This document shows, in pieces, positions 9,196 to 17,742 of a stretch of DNA of 34,602 nucleotides. Source of the DNA: Acholeplasmataceae bacterium (GTDB lineage Bacteria > Bacillota_I > Bacilli_A > Acholeplasmatales > Acholeplasmataceae); NCBI GenBank assembly GCA_024709245.1, contig JANJXB010000116.1, positions 1 to 34,602 on the forward strand, in the 5' to 3' direction. Position 1 is the stretch's first letter. The number at the start of each line of letters is the position of its first letter. The position numbers and the translations under genes are program-made. Under the pieces are notes generated by a model. That model was not told where the DNA came from and did no database searches. It saw only the letters and a program-made list of their open reading frames with translations.

Positions 9196-10670
9196 GAACA
9201 AGCGGTATATTATTACACATTTCAAGTTTGCCAGGAAAATATGGCATCGGATCTTACGGTAAGGAAGCTTATCGTTTTGTTGATTTTCTCCACGATACTG
9301 GGACCACTTACTGGCAAATATTGCCATTAGGTCCGACTTCGTATGGCGATTCGCCCTATCAGACGTTTTCAGCGTTTGCAAACAATCCGTATTTCATTGA
9401 TCTTGATGTCTTGATAGAAGAAGGCTTGTTACAACCTCATGAAATCAAAGCTACCTTCCATAGTCCACGCTATGTTGAATATGCAGAACTTTATATGGAA
9501 CGTTTTGATGTTTTAAAACATGCGTTTTTACGATTTAACAAACATGATTATGGTTATCAGCATTTTGTTTTTGAACAACGCAAGTGGTTAGCAGATTATG
9601 CTCTATTCATGGCACTCAAAGTCCATCATCAAGGTGCAGCTTGGTCAACTTGGAACCAAGATTTGCGATTAAGAACACCAGAAACCATTGCATATTATCA
9701 AGATTTATTGAAAGAGGATATTGAATTCTATCAGTTTTTACAATATAAGGCATATCAACAGTGGTTTAATTTAAAATCCTATGCAAATCAAAAAGGTGTC
9801 AAGTTTATCGGTGACATGCCGATTTATATCTCCTATGATTCCTCCGATGTTTGGGCAAATCCGCGATATTTCGATTTAAATGCTGATCGCGTTCCAAATC
9901 ACGTTGCAGGTGTCCCACCGGATAACTTTTCAGCTGATGGCCAACTCTGGGGAAATCCACTGTACAATTGGGATTTACTTGCAGAAGAGTCCTTTGATTG
10001 GTGGGTTGATCGCGTTTATTCAGCAACTCATCTCTTTGACATGATTAGAATCGATCATTTCATCGGATTCCAAAATTTCTTTTCGATCCCCTATGGTCAA
10101 GAAACTGCAAAACATGGCGAATGGAAAAAAGGACCTGGCATTCAATTATTCAATGTCATTAAGAAGCGTCTTGGTGAAGTCAACATCATTGCTGAAGATT
10201 TAGGTGTTGTTACAGAAGAAGTCAGAAAGATGCTGAAAGAAACTGGATTCCCAGGTATGAAACTCTTGCAGTTTGCATTTGATTCGAGAGAAGAAAGTGA
10301 TTACATACCACATCTTTATCATCAGAATTTGATTGCATACACTGGCACGCACGATAATGAAACAACGGCGCAATGGTTTGAGAAATTGCCCAAAGCAGAC
10401 CTTGACTATTGCTTGAACTACATCAATCACGGTTCAGGCAGTCCAACAGACAGCTTAATCAAATCCACGCTCGCATGCATTGCTGATACAGCAGTCATAC
10501 CGATGCAAGATTGGTTGAATTTAGGTGCCGAGGGTCGAATGAACATTCCGTCAACAACAGGAAACAACTGGAAGTGGAGAATGTTGGATTCTGAGTTGAA
10601 TGATGCATTGAAATCAAAAGTTAAAAATTTTACACATTTATATGGTCGATCTTTATTGACCAAAAAATAA
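9192..10670 (+). CDS. malQ: 4-alpha-glucanotransferase (amylomaltase, GH77)
   Basis: RTSGILLHISSLPGKYGIGSYGKEAYRFVDFL, YWQILPLGPTSYGDSPYQTFSAFANNPYFIDLD, FIGDMPIYISYDSSDVWANP, IIAEDLGVVTEEV, YTGTHDNET; ATGA overlap with malL stop. Confidence 0.97.
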   Translation: MRTSGILLHISSLPGKYGIGSYGKEAYRFVDFLHDTGTTYWQILPLGPTSYGDSPYQTFSAFANNPYFIDLDVLIEEGLLQPHEIKATFHSPRYVEYAELYMERFDVLKHAFLRFNKHDYGYQHFVFEQRKWLADYALFMALKVHHQGAAWSTWNQDLRLRTPETIAYYQDLLKEDIEFYQFLQYKAYQQWFNLKSYANQKGVKFIGDMPIYISYDSSDVWANPRYFDLNADRVPNHVAGVPPDNFSADGQLWGNPLYNWDLLAEESFDWWVDRVYSATHLFDMIRIDHFIGFQNFFSIPYGQETAKHGEWKKGPGIQLFNVIKKRLGEVNIIAEDLGVVTEEVRKMLKETGFPGMKLLQFAFDSREESDYIPHLYHQNLIAYTGTHDNETTAQWFEKLPKADLDYCLNYINHGSGSPTDSLIKSTLACIADTAVIPMQDWLNLGAEGRMNIPSTTGNNWKWRMLDSELNDALKSKVKNFTHLYGRSLLTKK

Positions 10671-10685
10671 ACCAAAACGCTAAAA

Positions 10686-10711
10686 AAAGAAATCCGTTGC
10701 TGGATTTCTTT
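10686..10711. terminator. Bidirectional intrinsic terminator between convergent malQ and ABC operon
   Basis: AAAGAAATCC-GTTGCT-GGATTTCTTT followed by TGTTTTA; A-tract on the left. Confidence 0.8.
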
Positions 10712-10715
10712 TGTT

Positions 10716-11468
10716 TTAGATGACATTGACACGTTTTAAAAATGTTTTTGTGCGTTCTTCTTTAGGATTGGAAAAGATGATTTCGGGTGTACCCATCTCA
10801 ACGATGACACCTTCAGCCATGAAGACAACTCGATCAGAAACTTCTTTGGCAAATGCCATTTCGTGAGTGACGATGACCATGGTCATTCCAGCATTTGCAA
10901 GTGTTCGCATGACAGAGAGCACTTCACCCACCATTTCAGGATCCAAAGCTGAGGTAGGTTCATCGAATAACATCACATCGGGTTTCATTGCCAGTGCTCT
11001 TGCGATTGCAACTCTTTGTTTTTGACCACCGGAAAGTTGACTTGGATAAGCATCGATTTTATCGCTTAATCCCACTTTTTCTAAGAGGTCTTTAGCCATG
11101 ATTTCAGCATCATGCTCGCTCATCTTCAAAACAAGTTTTGGTGATAATGTAATATTTTCTAAGACTGAAAGATGTGGGAATAGATTGAATGACTGAAACA
11201 CCATTCCCATTTTTTCTCTCAATTGATTGATGTTTTTATCCTTAATCGATAACAAATGACCTTCGAAAATGATTGAGCCCGCAGACGGAACTTCCATTAA
11301 ATTCATGCATCTTAACAGTGTTGATTTACCCGAACCTGATGGACCAATGATGGATACAACTTCACCCTTCATAATCTCCAAATCAACACCGGATAATGCA
11401 TGAATCGTTGTCTTAAACGTTTTTTTCAACCCTTTAATCTGAATAATCTTGTTACTTGGCGTCTGCAT
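10716..11468 (-). CDS. Polar amino-acid ABC transporter ATP-binding protein (GlnQ family)
   Basis: [15 protein letters not shown] Walker [41 protein letters not shown] 8-9 nt upstream of the internal ATG (MQTPSNK) supports start 11468 rather than 11492. Confidence 0.95.
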   Translation of the reverse strand: MQTPSNKIIQIKGLKKTFKTTIHALSGVDLEIMKGEVVSIIGPSGSGKSTLLRCMNLMEVPSAGSIIFEGHLLSIKDKNINQLREKMGMVFQSFNLFPHLSVLENITLSPKLVLKMSEHDAEIMAKDLLEKVGLSDKIDAYPSQLSGGQKQRVAIARALAMKPDVMLFDEPTSALDPEMVGEVLSVMRTLANAGMTMVIVTHEMAFAKEVSDRVVFMAEGVIVEMGTPEIIFSNPKEERTKTFLKRVNVI

Positions 11469-12165
11469 GGCGCATTCTCCTTTCAAAAGCATTCATCAGT
11501 TTCGATAAAGGATAGGTGAGCATCAAATATAAAATACCAGCCATCATATAGAGTTCAGTTACTGCAAGTGTCATACCCTTAACAACACCTATTTGATACA
11601 TCAATTCTGCAACACCGACATAGACAAAGATGGAAGTTTCCTTGATGATTGTCACAAACTCATTACCGAGCGCAGGAAAAATGTTTTTGACAGCTTGAGG
11701 TAGAACTATTCTTTTCATCGTAAGCGATGCAGACATCCCCAAAGAACGTGCAGCTTCGGTTTGACCTTTATCGACAGCAAGAATACCCCCTCGAATGATT
11801 TCAGAAATATAGGCCGAACTATTGATGAGTAATGCCACCAGTCCAGGAACAAAACTTCCCATATCAATGCCACCAATCAAAAATAAGGGGATGTTTAAGA
11901 GTTGATAGATCAAAAGAACTTGAACAAGCAAAGGTGTTCCACGAATAATTTCAACATAAGCAGTTGCGGGGATGCTTAAAAATTTCTTCCCCGATAACCG
12001 CATTAAAGCAGGAATCAAAGCAAGAATACTCCCCAGGGCTACTGCAAGAAAGGCAAGAAATAAAGTCATGCCTAGCCCTTGAAACAAGAGTGCCAGATAA
12101 TCAGCATCTCGTAAAAAAGAAAAATTTAAAAATATGTTCATTAGGATGAAAATTCCACGAGCCAT
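11452..12165 (-). CDS. Polar amino-acid ABC transporter permease
   Basis: Hydrophobic protein with the His/Glu/Gln permease pattern: [18 protein letters not shown]-like ([19 protein letters not shown]), [54 protein letters not shown]. Start could be MNIFLNF. Confidence 0.95.
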   Translation of the reverse strand: MARGIFILMNIFLNFSFLRDADYLALLFQGLGMTLFLAFLAVALGSILALIPALMRLSGKKFLSIPATAYVEIIRGTPLLVQVLLIYQLLNIPLFLIGGIDMGSFVPGLVALLINSSAYISEIIRGGILAVDKGQTEAARSLGMSASLTMKRIVLPQAVKNIFPALGNEFVTIIKETSIFVYVGVAELMYQIGVVKGMTLAVTELYMMAGILYLMLTYPLSKLMNAFERRMRHADAK

Positions 12166-12947
12166 TCAGCAATTTTGCCTTCTTCAATCAATTCATCAAT
12201 CACGGCATTAATCAATTCAAGCAGTTCGGTATCGCCTTTTTGAACAGCAACCGCATTACCTTCATAGCCTTCTAAAGAATCGATTTCGATTTTGATGAAA
12301 TCGGGGAAGTTGCCATTGATGTGAGTGTCTGCGACCGTACCTTCAGTGAAGAGGGCATCGATTTGCTTATTATTCAAGTTGTTTAACAATTCATTTAAGT
12401 CTGTGATTAGTTTTGCGGTTGCATTGGGAGTAAATACACTTGCAAATTCAGCTTGAATGGAACCGGACTGTGCACCGACTCGAACACCTGCGACATTGAT
12501 TTTTTCTAATGTATCATAAAGTGCTTGATTATCTTTATGAACCAAAATCACTTGCTGAACAGATTCTTCAGTGTAGTAAGACTTCGAAAAATCGACTACT
12601 TGAGCTCTGGTTGGTGTTGGTGTAAGACCAGCAATGACAAAATCAACTTTACCTGTACGAACGTCTTCAACTAAAAAATCAAATCCTTTATGAATGACTC
12701 TGAGATTCTTACCCAAAGCACGAGCGATTGCTTTCCCAATTTCAATATCGACACCGACAACAGTATTTTTCCCGTTTTCATCTTTAACAATGTTTTCATA
12801 CGGTGGATAATCTGCTGAGGTAGCCATCGTTACATACTCAGTGTAACTTGGATCTAATTCAAAATCGAATACATTGGATGAATTACTACATGCACTTAAT
12901 CCAATGGCTGCAAATACTAAGACTAAAACCAATAATAATTTCTTCAT
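12141..12947 (-). CDS. Amino-acid ABC transporter substrate-binding lipoprotein
   Basis: MKKLLLVLVLVFAAIGLSACSNSS lipobox; YPPYENIVKDENGKNTVVGVDIEIGKAIARALGKNLRVIHKGFDFLVEDVRTGKVDFVIAGLTPTPTRA (SBP family 3). AAGGAG upstream of this ATG favours 12947 over the tracked 12977. Confidence 0.95.
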   Translation of the reverse strand: MKKLLLVLVLVFAAIGLSACSNSSNVFDFELDPSYTEYVTMATSADYPPYENIVKDENGKNTVVGVDIEIGKAIARALGKNLRVIHKGFDFLVEDVRTGKVDFVIAGLTPTPTRAQVVDFSKSYYTEESVQQVILVHKDNQALYDTLEKINVAGVRVGAQSGSIQAEFASVFTPNATAKLITDLNELLNNLNNKQIDALFTEGTVADTHINGNFPDFIKIEIDSLEGYEGNAVAVQKGDTELLELINAVIDELIEEGKIAEWLVEFSS

Positions 12948-13051
12948 TTTCTTCTCCTTAGGATTAAAAAAAGCCAAAGCTGGCTTCTGATTTCTGTATA
13001 CTCAGGGGTTGTCACATACCCCATCTTGGAAATAGGCTGGCTTTTTTTTAT
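12948..13051 (-). ncRNA. Putative structured cis-regulatory leader (attenuator/riboswitch-like) of the amino-acid ABC operon
   Basis: Region between the predicted TSS and the start codon holds an intrinsic terminator (12966-12988) plus an upstream segment (13038-13048) perfectly complementary over 11 nt to the terminator 3' arm/U-tract (12966-12976). Two small internal hairpins are predictable by eye. Confidence 0.6.
12966..12988 (-). terminator. Intrinsic terminator inside the 5' leader of the amino-acid ABC operon
   Basis: Minus strand AGAAGCCA-GCTT-TGGCTTTT TTT: 8-bp stem (one G-U), tetraloop, U-run; ends about 18 nt before the ATG. No gene on this strand lies immediately upstream that it could terminate. 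Confidence 0.75.
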
Positions 13052-13057
13052 GAGACA

Positions 13058-13085
13058 ATTTTAGCACACATGCAAAAATATGCAA
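13058..13085 (-). promoter_or_regulatory. Sigma-A-like promoter for the amino-acid ABC operon leader
   Basis: Minus strand TTGCAT - 16 nt - (TGC)TAAAAT, extended -10. Confidence 0.6.
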
Positions 13086-13185
13086 GCAATTCCTCAAAAA
13101 AAGTCCTGATTTTAAAAAGTAAACGTTTTCTATACTGAAACTCAGTTCAGAAAAACTTTGAACTTCAAAAAGTATAATTTTGAAA

Positions 13186-13214
13186 TTGACAATCGTATGG
13201 AAAAGCATTATAAT
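13186..13214 (+). promoter_or_regulatory. Consensus sigma-A promoter of acpP
   Basis: TTGACA - 17 nt - TATAAT. Confidence 0.92.
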
Positions 13215-13243
13215 ATGACTATTGAAACAAGGAGGATATGAAC

Positions 13244-13474
13244 ATGATTTTTGAACGTGTCAAAGAAATGATCAAGGAAGAACTCAACGTACCCGAAGAA
13301 AAGATTTCATTAAAGGCAAGATTGGCAGAAGACCTCGGCGCAGATTCCATCGATGCAGTCGAACTGATCATGAACATTGAAGATGAATTCAATATTCAGG
13401 TCTCAGACGAACAAGCTCAAAGCATTAAGACTGTTGGCGATCTCGTCAAGTACATCGAAGCACTGAAAAAATAA
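13244..13474 (+). CDS. acpP: Acyl carrier protein
   Basis: FERVKEMIKEELNVPEEKISLKARLAEDLGADSIDAVELIMNIEDEF with the phosphopantetheine Ser (DSIDAVEL). AAGGAGG spacing favours ATG 13244 over 13238. Confidence 0.97.
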   Translation: MIFERVKEMIKEELNVPEEKISLKARLAEDLGADSIDAVELIMNIEDEFNIQVSDEQAQSIKTVGDLVKYIEALKK

Positions 13475-13479
13475 AAACA

Positions 13480-13506
13480 AAAGGGGAATTGAAATTCCCT
13501 TTTTTT
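13480..13506 (+). terminator. Intrinsic terminator after acpP
   Basis: AAAGGGGAATT-GA-AATTCCCTTTTTTT hairpin and T-run. Confidence 0.88.
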
Positions 13507-13507
13507 G

Positions 13508-13536
13508 TTGGAAAAATAGCCTTTTTTGATTATAAT
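13508..13536 (+). promoter_or_regulatory. Sigma-A-like promoter of leuS
   Basis: TTGGAA - 17 nt - TATAAT, directly after the acpP terminator. Confidence 0.75.
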
Positions 13537-13565
13537 AGATATAGCATCGAAAGAAGGTATCCATC

Positions 13566-15974
13566 ATGTATTATGACTTTGGTAGCATTGAGAAAAAATG
13601 GCAAACGTATTGGTATGAAAACAAACTTTTCAAAACCCAAGAAGACCGACTGAAAGAGAAGTTCTATGTCCTTGACATGTTTCCTTATCCTTCAGCCAAC
13701 GGACTCCATGTTGGCCACATCGAAGGTTATACAGCAACAGACATCATCAGCCGATTTAAACGTATGCAAGGCTACAACGTTCTTCATCCCATGGGGTGGG
13801 ATGCTTTTGGCTTGCCTGCTGAACAATATGCATTGCAAACAGGTAAAGACCCTAGAACTTTTACATATTCCAATATTCAGAATTTCAAAAGACAAATCAT
13901 CGAGTCCGGTAAAGGCATTGACTGGGACCGTGAATTTGCGACACCCGATGCCAACTATTTCAAATGGACACAATGGATCTTCAAGAAAATGTATGAACAT
14001 GGTCTTGCAGTTCTAAAGGACGTTGAAGTCAATTGGTGTGAAGGTTTAGGTACAGTTTTAGCCAACGATGAAATTGAACTCGTCGATGGCAAAATGGTTT
14101 CAGAACGTGGTCAATATCCTGTGGTGAAGAAAGCCATGCGTCAATGGGTCTTAAGAATCACTGCCTATGCTGACCGTCTATTGGATGATTTGGAAACCCT
14201 CGAATGGCCAGAACATTTAAAAGAAATGCAACGCAACTGGATTGGCAAATCCAATGGAGCGATGATGACATTCAAAGTGGATCAGTCGAATCAGTCTTTT
14301 GATGTATTCACGACCCGTCCAGACACCATTTATGGAGCGACATACTGTGTACTCGCTCCTGAGCATCCTTTAGTCCTTCACATCACTTCAGAAGACGAAC
14401 TAGAATCTGTGAAGGCATACATTGAAGTAACCAAGAGCAAAAATGATATGGACCGTGCATTGGATAAGACCAAATCAGGTGTATTCACAGGATCTTATGC
14501 TATCAATCCATTAAACCATAAGAAAATTCCCATCTGGATTGCCGATTATGTCTTACCTCACTATGGAACAGGTGCCGTTATGGCTGTTCCTGCTCATGAT
14601 GAACGTGACTTTGAGTTTGCACAGATTCATGGTTTAGATATCGTTGAAGTCATTCAAGGTGAAGCTGAAGGGGCATATACAGGCGATGGTATTCATTACA
14701 ATTCAGGCATTATTGACGGATTGTACAATGAAGAAGCCAAAGCGAAAATCATTCATTATCTTGAAAAAACCAAACAAGGTTTTGGACACAATACCTATAA
14801 ATTAAGAGATTGGGTATTCTCCAGACAGCGTTATTGGGGTGAACCTTTCCCTGTCATTTATGATGAAGAAGGCCATATCCATATTTTAGAAGATGATGAA
14901 TTGCCCTTAGAATTGCCCATACTTAAAAACATTAGACCCAGTGGCACGGGTGAATCACCCCTTGCCAACGCCAAAGAATGGCTGAATGTCGAATACAAAG
15001 GATTCCAAGGGAGACGGGATACCAATACCATGCCACAGCTTGCTGGTAGTTCATGGTACTTTATTGGTTATATTTTAAAGAATCATTTAGGCATGATTCC
15101 ACTCAATACAGAAGAGGCTAAAAAACTTCTTGATAAATGGTTACCAGTTGATTTATACATCGGTGGAACTGAACATGCAGTAGGGCATTTGCTCTATTCC
15201 AGATTCTGGACTAAATTTTTATATGACATTGGAATACTGTCCGTTCAAGAACCTTTCAAGAAATTATTCAATCAAGGGATGATTTTAGGATCCGATCATT
15301 CCAAGATGAGTAAATCGAAAGGAAATGTTGTCAACCCCGATGAGATTATTGCTTCACATGGCGCGGATGCATTAAGACTTTATGAAATGTTCATGGGTCC
15401 TCTCGATGCAGAAAAACCGTGGTCTACAGAGTCTTTAAATGGAGCTAAGAAGTTCATTGATCGTGTATGGCGCATGTTTGAATTTGATATTACAAAAGAT
15501 GAAGTGACTGATTTAAGACAGATTTATCATCAAACCATCAAGAAGGTCACAGAGGATTATGATAAACTCGCATTCAATACTGCCATCAGTCAGATGATGA
15601 TTTTTGTCAATGAAGTCTACAAAAAACAAACCATTGGTAAAGAGATGGCAAGAGGATTCCTAAAACTGCTCAATCCGATTTGTCCTCACCTCACTGAAGA
15701 AATCAATAAGGAAATCTTAAAACAAAATGAAGAGTTAATATATTCGGATTGGCCAATTTATCATGAAGCTTATTTGGTTGTTGATGAAGTCGAAATGGTG
15801 GTCCAAGTCAATGGTAAGCTCCGTGCAAGATTTATGGTGTCTTTTGATGAGAATCAAGAAGTCGTCAAGGAGATTGCACTCAATCATCAAAATGTGACAA
15901 AGCATTTAGAGGGATTAACCGTGAGAAAGATTGTTGTGATTCCAAATAAACTTGTCAATATTGTCGCTAGCTAA
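13566..15974 (+). CDS. leuS: Leucyl-tRNA synthetase
   Basis: [23 protein letters not shown] (HIGH region), editing domain [38 protein letters not shown] (KMSKS). Confidence 0.98.
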   Translation: MYYDFGSIEKKWQTYWYENKLFKTQEDRLKEKFYVLDMFPYPSANGLHVGHIEGYTATDIISRFKRMQGYNVLHPMGWDAFGLPAEQYALQTGKDPRTFTYSNIQNFKRQIIESGKGIDWDREFATPDANYFKWTQWIFKKMYEHGLAVLKDVEVNWCEGLGTVLANDEIELVDGKMVSERGQYPVVKKAMRQWVLRITAYADRLLDDLETLEWPEHLKEMQRNWIGKSNGAMMTFKVDQSNQSFDVFTTRPDTIYGATYCVLAPEHPLVLHITSEDELESVKAYIEVTKSKNDMDRALDKTKSGVFTGSYAINPLNHKKIPIWIADYVLPHYGTGAVMAVPAHDERDFEFAQIHGLDIVEVIQGEAEGAYTGDGIHYNSGIIDGLYNEEAKAKIIHYLEKTKQGFGHNTYKLRDWVFSRQRYWGEPFPVIYDEEGHIHILEDDELPLELPILKNIRPSGTGESPLANAKEWLNVEYKGFQGRRDTNTMPQLAGSSWYFIGYILKNHLGMIPLNTEEAKKLLDKWLPVDLYIGGTEHAVGHLLYSRFWTKFLYDIGILSVQEPFKKLFNQGMILGSDHSKMSKSKGNVVNPDEIIASHGADALRLYEMFMGPLDAEKPWSTESLNGAKKFIDRVWRMFEFDITKDEVTDLRQIYHQTIKKVTEDYDKLAFNTAISQMMIFVNEVYKKQTIGKEMARGFLKLLNPICPHLTEEINKEILKQNEELIYSDWPIYHEAYLVVDEVEMVVQVNGKLRARFMVSFDENQEVVKEIALNHQNVTKHLEGLTVRKIVVIPNKLVNIVAS

Positions 15975-15978
15975 CCTT

Positions 15979-16011
15979 AAAGAACGTCTATTCATAGAAA
16001 CGTTCTTTTTT
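15979..16011 (+). terminator. Intrinsic terminator after leuS
   Basis: AAAGAACGT-(CTATTCATAGAA)-ACGTTCTTTTTT. Confidence 0.85.
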
Positions 16012-16033
16012 CTTTTGATGTAAAATGAATATA

Positions 16034-16063
16034 ACCAATAAAAAAAGATGTTTTTAAGTATAT
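16034..16063 (+). promoter_or_regulatory. Candidate promoter element of the ECF sigma operon (shared with 17688-17717)
   Basis: ACCAATAAAA-N14-GTATAT, followed by GATGT and an RBS; the same two blocks at identical spacing precede the lipoprotein gene at 17743. Confidence 0.5.
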
Positions 16064-16081
16064 GATGTGTAAGGGGATATT

Positions 16082-16594
16082 ATGGATCAGATGACAAGCC
16101 TGATTGAACAACTGAAAAGACGTGATTATACGTCATTCGATGCATTTTATCAACTGACTAAGAATCAGGTCTTTTATGCCATCGTTTCCATTGTAAAAGA
16201 CAAATCATTAGCAGAAGACTTGATGCAAGACACATACATGAAGTTTTTGGAAAACATCAGCAATTTCAAACAGGGATCCAATGTCTTTGCCTACCTATCG
16301 AAAATCGGTAGAAACCTTGCGATTGATACGTATCATGAACGTAAAAAGATCGTTCAAGGCGATGAAGTCTTTGAAACCATCCCTTCTCCGGAAGTTGAAG
16401 AAGAACAGGATGACATCTTTAAAATGTTGGATTTGCTTAAAGATGATGAAAGAGAAATCGTAACACTTCATGTCATTAACGATTTAAAGTTCAGAGAAAT
16501 CGCTGAAATGGTAAATAAACCCATTGGCACAGTCTTATGGATCTTCAATAAAGCCATCAAAAAACTAAAAGAAAGGGCAGGTGACTACCTATGA
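16082..16594 (+). CDS. ECF-type RNA polymerase sigma factor
   Basis: 170 aa with sigma2 (FDAFYQLTKNQVFYAIVSIVKDKSLAEDLMQDTYMKFLENISNF) and sigma4 (LLKDDEREIVTLHVINDLKFREIAEMVNKPIGTVLWIFNKAIKKLKE) regions. Confidence 0.92.
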   Translation: MDQMTSLIEQLKRRDYTSFDAFYQLTKNQVFYAIVSIVKDKSLAEDLMQDTYMKFLENISNFKQGSNVFAYLSKIGRNLAIDTYHERKKIVQGDEVFETIPSPEVEEEQDDIFKMLDLLKDDEREIVTLHVINDLKFREIAEMVNKPIGTVLWIFNKAIKKLKERAGDYL

Positions 16595-17682
16595 AGAAAA
16601 AAGAATTAATACAACTCATCAAAACAAAATCTGAACAGGTCGAAATCCGTGATTTTTCAAGGGAAATCATTGAAAAAGCGAAGCATTTGCCTCGAGTAGA
16701 AGTGATTGAAAAAACAAGATTTTCATTTCGCCTTAAACCTTATTATCTTGCAACAATCGGTTTAATGCTCACAGTTCTCATGATTGTTTTATTTACACCA
16801 GATACTCCAATTAATCCCATTGATCCGACACTTGAAAATATGGATGAGGTGATTGCATTTTCTACGCTTACATCCGTATCGCTCATCCAAACCCTCGATC
16901 TTGATTTAGATACTGTATCCGACAATGTCACCTTATCACACGGGAACCCACCGACTCCAAGGATGATTGAAAATCAGATTACCGACATCACCAAATATTT
17001 GGACATGATGGAAAAGCTATTTGGTAGCAATCCTGATTTTGATCTAACTTTTGAAGATCAAACGAACCCGATGTATAACAATCGCATGCGATTCAAGACC
17101 AAAGATTTGCTGGATGAAGAAGTCGAATATGCAATTGACTTCAATCAAACCAACATTGGGATCCATGATTTTATCATCGAAGGCATGGTCATCATCGGAG
17201 AATATGCATATCCCATCTACGCGAGCGGATCTTCCAATGATATCGATACACTCGAACTTGTGATCGAGCAAGAAAATGGAAATCAGATTACCATTCATTA
17301 TGAAAAGATACAGGAAGTCCATGAGTTTGAGATCAAAATCTATCAAGACGACCTTTTAATTCAAGAAGTTTATTTTACCTACCAAGAACAAGGCGAAGAC
17401 AAACACGCTACACTTGATTTTATTTATGGTGAAACGATAGGATCCTATACATTTTCACTGGATGTTGAAGACAATGTGAGACAGATTAGAATCACTTATG
17501 CTATTGAATCGGAAAACGAATCTGGTGAAATTGTCATTCGAATTCGTACATTACTCGGTCAAACAACCTATGTCATCTTGATTATGCCTGATGGTGGTAT
17601 CCCATTCATCATCAATAGTGAAAGACGAACCCCACCCATGCATGGCAATCATCCGATGAATGATGAAAGTATCTTATTATAA
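16591..17682 (+). CDS. Single-TM protein of unknown function, putative anti-sigma factor
   Basis: ATGA overlap with the sigma stop; basic N-terminal ~50 aa, one hydrophobic segment (YYLATIGLMLTVLMIVLFTPD), large extracytoplasmic beta-rich acidic domain. Anti-sigma role inferred from position and topology only. Confidence 0.6.
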   Translation: MKKKELIQLIKTKSEQVEIRDFSREIIEKAKHLPRVEVIEKTRFSFRLKPYYLATIGLMLTVLMIVLFTPDTPINPIDPTLENMDEVIAFSTLTSVSLIQTLDLDLDTVSDNVTLSHGNPPTPRMIENQITDITKYLDMMEKLFGSNPDFDLTFEDQTNPMYNNRMRFKTKDLLDEEVEYAIDFNQTNIGIHDFIIEGMVIIGEYAYPIYASGSSNDIDTLELVIEQENGNQITIHYEKIQEVHEFEIKIYQDDLLIQEVYFTYQEQGEDKHATLDFIYGETIGSYTFSLDVEDNVRQIRITYAIESENESGEIVIRIRTLLGQTTYVILIMPDGGIPFIINSERRTPPMHGNHPMNDESILL

Positions 17683-17687
17683 AAAAC

Positions 17688-17717
17688 ACCAATAAAATGA
17701 TCTATTCTAACGTATAT
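17688..17717 (+). promoter_or_regulatory. Candidate promoter element of the RsgI-domain lipoprotein gene (shared with 16034-16063)
   Basis: ACCAATAAAA-N14-GTATAT, then TAGATGT and AAAGGAGG. Confidence 0.5.
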
Positions 17718-17742
17718 TAGATGTACAAAGGAGGATTTACCC

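Noticed and set aside
742-10670. Possibility that the run of five GH13/GH77 genes is a novel polysaccharide system
   Set aside because: All genes fit the well-known glycogen/maltodextrin degradation and synthesis set; only the regulation merits comment.
10427-10732. 101-aa minus-strand ORF over the malQ 3' end
   Set aside because: Reads through the malQ/ABC terminator and overlaps the conserved malQ sequence; shadow ORF.
13002-13208. 68-aa minus-strand ORF upstream of the ABC operon
   Set aside because: Spans the promoter/leader region of acpP and the transporter, no recognisable domain, and the ORF overlaps the structured leader in an unrelated frame; treated as noncoding.
13666-14016. 116-aa ORF overlapping leuS in another frame (and the 102-aa antisense ORF 13692-14000)
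   Set aside because: Overlap the LeuRS catalytic domain; no domain signature or RBS.
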